A stretch of DNA of 42,789 nucleotides from JBAZJN01 sp041651295. GTDB taxonomy: Bacteria; Patescibacteriota; UBA1384; XYA2-FULL-43-10; CAINNR01. The stretch covers positions 1 to 42,789 of the forward strand of contig JBAZJN010000006.1 of the NCBI GenBank assembly GCA_041651295.1. Direction: 5' to 3'. Made by a program: the position numbers and the translations under genes. Under the pieces are notes generated by a model. The model made no database searches. It saw only the letters and a program-made list of their open reading frames with translations, and was not told where the DNA came from. Below, in pieces: positions 40,069 through 42,789 of the stretch; position 1 is the first letter of the stretch, and the number at the start of each line of letters is the position of its first letter.

Positions 40069-40941
40069 ATGCCAACCGCGAGGGAAGACGAAATAATAGA
40101 CATCTGGTCTCGCCAGAGTGTCTTTACTGTTATTTCCCGCATAAAAATCTCTGAGAAGAAATCAGACTTTACTTTAAGTTCGAGGATAAAAAAAACTTCT
40201 CCGGAAACATTTACTTTGAATGGAAGAGTCAAAAAAATCAGCCTGCCAACTTTTACTTTTAGTTCAAGAGTGCTGGAGAATATAGATAAGACATTCACAT
40301 CAAATTCAAGAGTAAAGATAATCGGGGAAATTCAGACATTCACATTCAAATCGATTATATCGATAAGATCTAAACCAGTGTTTACTCTCAAATCTAGGAT
40401 AAAAAAAACTTCCCCGGAAACATTCGAATTTAATTCCAGAATAAAGAGTTTGGAAACGGCAGATTTTGAATTAAATGCCGACATAAAAAATACGGGGCAA
40501 ACTACATTTGCACTCAAGTCCAGAATAAAAAAATTAATTCCGCTCACGTTCACTCTAAAATCAAGAGTTCGTATATCTCTCCAAAGTGATTTCACTTTCA
40601 ATTCCACAGTGAATTATAAAATAAAAGCAACTTTTTCTCTCAACGGAAGAGTTCTGAAAACAAAATATTTGGCATATAATCTGAACGGAAGGGTTCACAA
40701 ATCGGCATATGCCGTATTTACATTCAATGGAAAAATTAGCAACATCCGGATTAAAATTTTTACATTCAATGCGAGAATGCTTAGACATATTTCAAAAGGT
40801 TTTACTTTCAATGCGGCGATATCTACGCAGTATTCGCGTTTGACTGCTGGGTTGCACGGAGTAGAACAACTTAAAAGAATTGGCGCGAAGCTAAGTTCAG
40901 TAAGCACAACAAATAGAGCAATATCTTCGAGGTTGGTCTAA
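40069..40941 (+). CDS. FTFxSRI-repeat protein, short paralogue
   Basis: 290 residues; weak ribosome site (TTGATAAC). The N-terminus (ARE DEIIDIWSRQSVFT) and C-terminus (LTAGLHGVEQLKRIGAKLS) match the long paralogue that starts at 42180. Between them are about 17 repeats such as SDFTLSSRIKK, PETFTLNGRVKK, LTFTLKSRVR. No signal peptide. Each repeat is a short strand plus loop, so the protein could form a fibre or solenoid. Its place between two exported glycoproteins suggests a working pair. Unknown family. Confidence 0.65.
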   Translation: MPTAREDEIIDIWSRQSVFTVISRIKISEKKSDFTLSSRIKKTSPETFTLNGRVKKISLPTFTFSSRVLENIDKTFTSNSRVKIIGEIQTFTFKSIISIRSKPVFTLKSRIKKTSPETFEFNSRIKSLETADFELNADIKNTGQTTFALKSRIKKLIPLTFTLKSRVRISLQSDFTFNSTVNYKIKATFSLNGRVLKTKYLAYNLNGRVHKSAYAVFTFNGKISNIRIKIFTFNARMLRHISKGFTFNAAISTQYSRLTAGLHGVEQLKRIGAKLSSVSTTNRAISSRLV

Positions 40942-42173
40942 TGTCTGCACAAAAAATTCTCATTCTTCTGTTTTTTGCATTACTTGCATTCGGGTGCACC
41001 AACCCCAATATAGAAGATTCCCAACCTATTATGCAAAAGATCCCAGGCTCTAACTACGGAACTGGAGGAGTTGAGTACACAATCTTGGACGGTGGAATAA
41101 ATTACACAATTCATGTTTTCACTACGAACGGAACTTTGAATATAACCTCGCAGATAGAAAATGCATCTGTGTTAGTTATTGCAGGAGGAGGATCCGGAAG
41201 TGCTGGAGAATGTGCCGTTTCATCTTACGGAGGGGCGGGAGGAGCTGGAGGATATAGGTATTTTGAAAATTATACAATTCCAGAAGGAAATTACAGTGTT
41301 ACTGTAGGTTTGGGAGGAGCAAGAGGCCCGACTATTCCGTGTGGCTATTATTCAAACAAAGGACAGAATTCTGTATTTTGGAACATCACATCGACAGGAG
41401 GCGGAGGAGGAGAATATCAATCTTGTGGGTGGAGTGGTTGTGCAGATGGTGGCTCTGGTGGTGGGCAGCAGGGAACTGGCCCGGCTCCATACACTCAACC
41501 TGGCGCCGGAACTCTCGGGCAGGGTTGGAACGGAGGTAATGGGAGTGCAGGTAATCAGGCAGGAGGAGGAGGAGGCGCTGGAGGGAACGGTTCAACATGC
41601 ACTAGAGGAAATGGAATAAACAATTCCATAAACGGAAGTGTGGTTCTTTACGCGCAAGGTGGCTATGGTTGCAACGGAGGAGTTGTTGACGGAATAAACG
41701 GAACCGGAGGAGGAGGAGGACAGGGGTCTGGTTCAATTTGGGAAGGAGGGGCGGGAGGGTCGGGTATAGTTATCGTAAGGTATGTGACAACACCATCTAC
41801 CCATCCAAGTTTAAATTGTACTTTCTCATCAAATGTAACTAAGATATCTTTCAAACCATTTTTCGGAGTAAATAATACCGCGTCATTAGTTTATCCGGTA
41901 AATCAGACGGACCCGGGAGGAGTTTTGACATGCACAAATAACGGTACCGCATCTGGCACTGTTCAGGCGAAACTTAATGACACCTATGATTTTGTAGATG
42001 AAGTTGCTTCGTGCGATTATTTTTCAACACAAGCAGTGCTTCTGAATTCATCTTTGAAAGATATCTGTTCAATCACTGTAAATTCAACAAAAAATATTTC
42101 ATTATATAGAAATTACACAAATAAAACCGGAATGGTTGTGAAAAATGTGGCGGTAAATATTTCAGTTAGGTGA
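40941..42173 (+). CDS. Lipoprotein with glycine-rich adhesin-like domain and shared C-terminal domain
   Basis: 410 residues; GAGGTTG five bases before ATG, overlapping the previous TAA. Lipoprotein signal (AQKILILLFFALLAFGC, Cys19). Residues ~35-280 form a glycine-rich domain (ASVLVIAGGGSGSAG, NYTIPEGNYSVTVGLGGARG, GIVIVRYV), a fold seen in phage tail-fibre adhesins and surface proteins. The last ~120 residues (CTFSSNV, ASLVYPVNQTD, VASCDYFS, LYRNYTN) match the end of the 38010 protein. So two unrelated heads share one anchor-proximal domain. Function inferred: variable surface glycoprotein. Confidence 0.7.
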   Translation: MSAQKILILLFFALLAFGCTNPNIEDSQPIMQKIPGSNYGTGGVEYTILDGGINYTIHVFTTNGTLNITSQIENASVLVIAGGGSGSAGECAVSSYGGAGGAGGYRYFENYTIPEGNYSVTVGLGGARGPTIPCGYYSNKGQNSVFWNITSTGGGGGEYQSCGWSGCADGGSGGGQQGTGPAPYTQPGAGTLGQGWNGGNGSAGNQAGGGGGAGGNGSTCTRGNGINNSINGSVVLYAQGGYGCNGGVVDGINGTGGGGGQGSGSIWEGGAGGSGIVIVRYVTTPSTHPSLNCTFSSNVTKISFKPFFGVNNTASLVYPVNQTDPGGVLTCTNNGTASGTVQAKLNDTYDFVDEVASCDYFSTQAVLLNSSLKDICSITVNSTKNISLYRNYTNKTGMVVKNVAVNISVR

Positions 42174-42179
42174 AGTTAA

Positions 42180-42789
42180 ATGCCTTCGTCGTACGAATAC
42201 CCACAGGAAGATGTCTTAACATCTCAGTCAGTATTCACCCTAAATTCCCGCATAAAAATCTCCGAGAAGAAATCAGACTTTACTTTAAGTTCGAGGATAA
42301 AAATATCAACTCCGTCAGATTTCACATTCAGCGCGAGAATTCTTAAAACAAAAATTCCAACGTTTACTCTAAAGTCAAGAATAAAAAATACCGGCTCGTC
42401 AGATTTTACACTCGTTGGCAGAACAAAAATAGTGTTTGCGCCTACTTTTACTCTGGACGGAAGAGTATTAAGACATACACAGAGTGCGTTTAGTCTAAAT
42501 TCGTCTGTAAAAGGTACAGTCTCGCTCAATTTTACATTCAAATCAAGAATAAAAATAGAATTCTCTTCTGACTTTACGGCAAACTCTAGGATAAAAATTG
42601 CGGCTAAAGAAGAAGTTCTTACTTTCAATTCAAGAATAAAAACTGATGCAAAAACAATAACGTTTACATTCAAATCAAGAATAAAAATAGAATTCTCTTC
42701 TGACTTTACGGCAAACTCTAGGATAAAAATTGCGGCTAAAGAAGAAGTTCTTACTTTCAATTCAAGAATAAAAACTGATGCAAAAACAA
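42180..42789 (+). CDS. FTFxSRI-repeat protein, N-terminal part (continues at 1-1273)
   Basis: ATG 42180 with GGTGA six bases upstream. Starts PSSYEYPQEDVLTSQSVFT, like the 40069 paralogue, then IKISEKKSDFTLSSRIKI and further repeats. The frame is open to the contig end and matches base 1 in frame, so with the 86-base overlap removed the protein is about 598 residues. Exact repeat number is uncertain because the assembly ends inside a 132-bp tandem duplication. Confidence 0.8.
   Translation, partial: MPSSYEYPQEDVLTSQSVFTLNSRIKISEKKSDFTLSSRIKISTPSDFTFSARILKTKIPTFTLKSRIKNTGSSDFTLVGRTKIVFAPTFTLDGRVLRHTQSAFSLNSSVKGTVSLNFTFKSRIKIEFSSDFTANSRIKIAAKEEVLTFNSRIKTDAKTITFTFKSRIKIEFSSDFTANSRIKIAAKEEVLTFNSRIKTDAKT
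42572..42789. repeat. 132-bp coding tandem repeat and terminal overlap with bases 1-86
   Basis: The unit beginning CTTTACGGCAAACTC occurs at 42572 and again at 42704 (44 codons, three protein repeats). Bases 42704-42789 equal bases 1-86, and 42572-42687 equal 1-116. This is either a true circular junction or a collapse of a longer repeat. Confidence 0.9.

Noticed and set aside
42224..42760. Minus-strand open frame opposite the FTFxSRI repeats (also at 301-582, 694-960, 40332-40607)
   Set aside because: Repeats without stops on one strand create open frames on the other; no ribosome sites and the plus frame is continuous across the junction.

Overview
This window looks like a nearly complete genome of a tailed virus with an HK97-type head (Caudoviricetes-like) that infects an archaeon. 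The archaeal assignment rests on an MCM-like replicative helicase, TATA-box promoters (CTTATATA, TTTATAAAG), a very regular GGTGA ribosome-binding site 4-6 bases before most starts, and viral surface proteins packed with N-glycosylation sequons and carrying archaeal/bacterial-type lipoboxes. I cannot name the host. No integrase, tRNA, rRNA, CRISPR array or insertion sequence was seen. The last 86 bases repeat the first 86, inside a 132-bp coding tandem repeat, so the molecule is probably circular or circularly permuted at about 42.7 kb. One gene (start 42180) runs off the right end and re-enters at base 1 in frame.

Layout. (1) Rightward late region, from about 27.4 kb through the end and on to 11.7 kb: small zinc-binding and ribbon-helix-helix proteins, a candidate small terminase, large terminase, membrane protein, portal, prohead protease fused to a scaffold, major capsid protein and small beta-rich capsid-associated proteins. 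Next come two copies of a gene pair (an exported sequon-rich glycoprotein plus a protein made of short FTFxSRI repeats). After the junction follow a head-tail connector, tail completion proteins, tail tube, two frame-overlapping tail assembly chaperones with a -1 slippery site, a short tape measure, a distal-tail-like protein, a 1184-residue tail hub/fibre ending in an S74 chaperone, a Cys-His-Asp transglutaminase-like enzyme, and holin/XhlA-like membrane proteins. (2) Leftward early block 11.7-16.0 kb: PD-(D/E)XK nuclease, OB-like protein, MCM helicase and small proteins behind a TATA box with an inverted-repeat operator. (3) Leftward block 16.1-23.6 kb: a 609-residue lipoprotein with about 50 sequons, several Cys-rich proteins, an Rnl2-type RNA ligase, a pentapeptide-repeat protein, a YopX-like protein and tiny ORFs, apparently driven by a promoter at 23.6 kb. 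(4) Leftward block 24.2-26.8 kb: an AAA+ ATPase, a winged-helix-like protein and small proteins. (5) A gene-poor, AT-rich region with G-runs at 26.85-27.4 kb lies between the diverging leftward and rightward transcription units and next to the terminase genes; it is the best candidate for an origin and/or packaging region.

How it fits together: the leftward blocks supply replication and host-takeover functions, the rightward unit supplies packaging, virion and lysis. The most unusual part is the duplicated glycoprotein + repeat-protein cassette at the end of the head module. Its two glycoproteins share a C-terminal domain but have unrelated N-terminal domains (beta-helix versus glycine-rich), which looks like a modular, recombining surface system.
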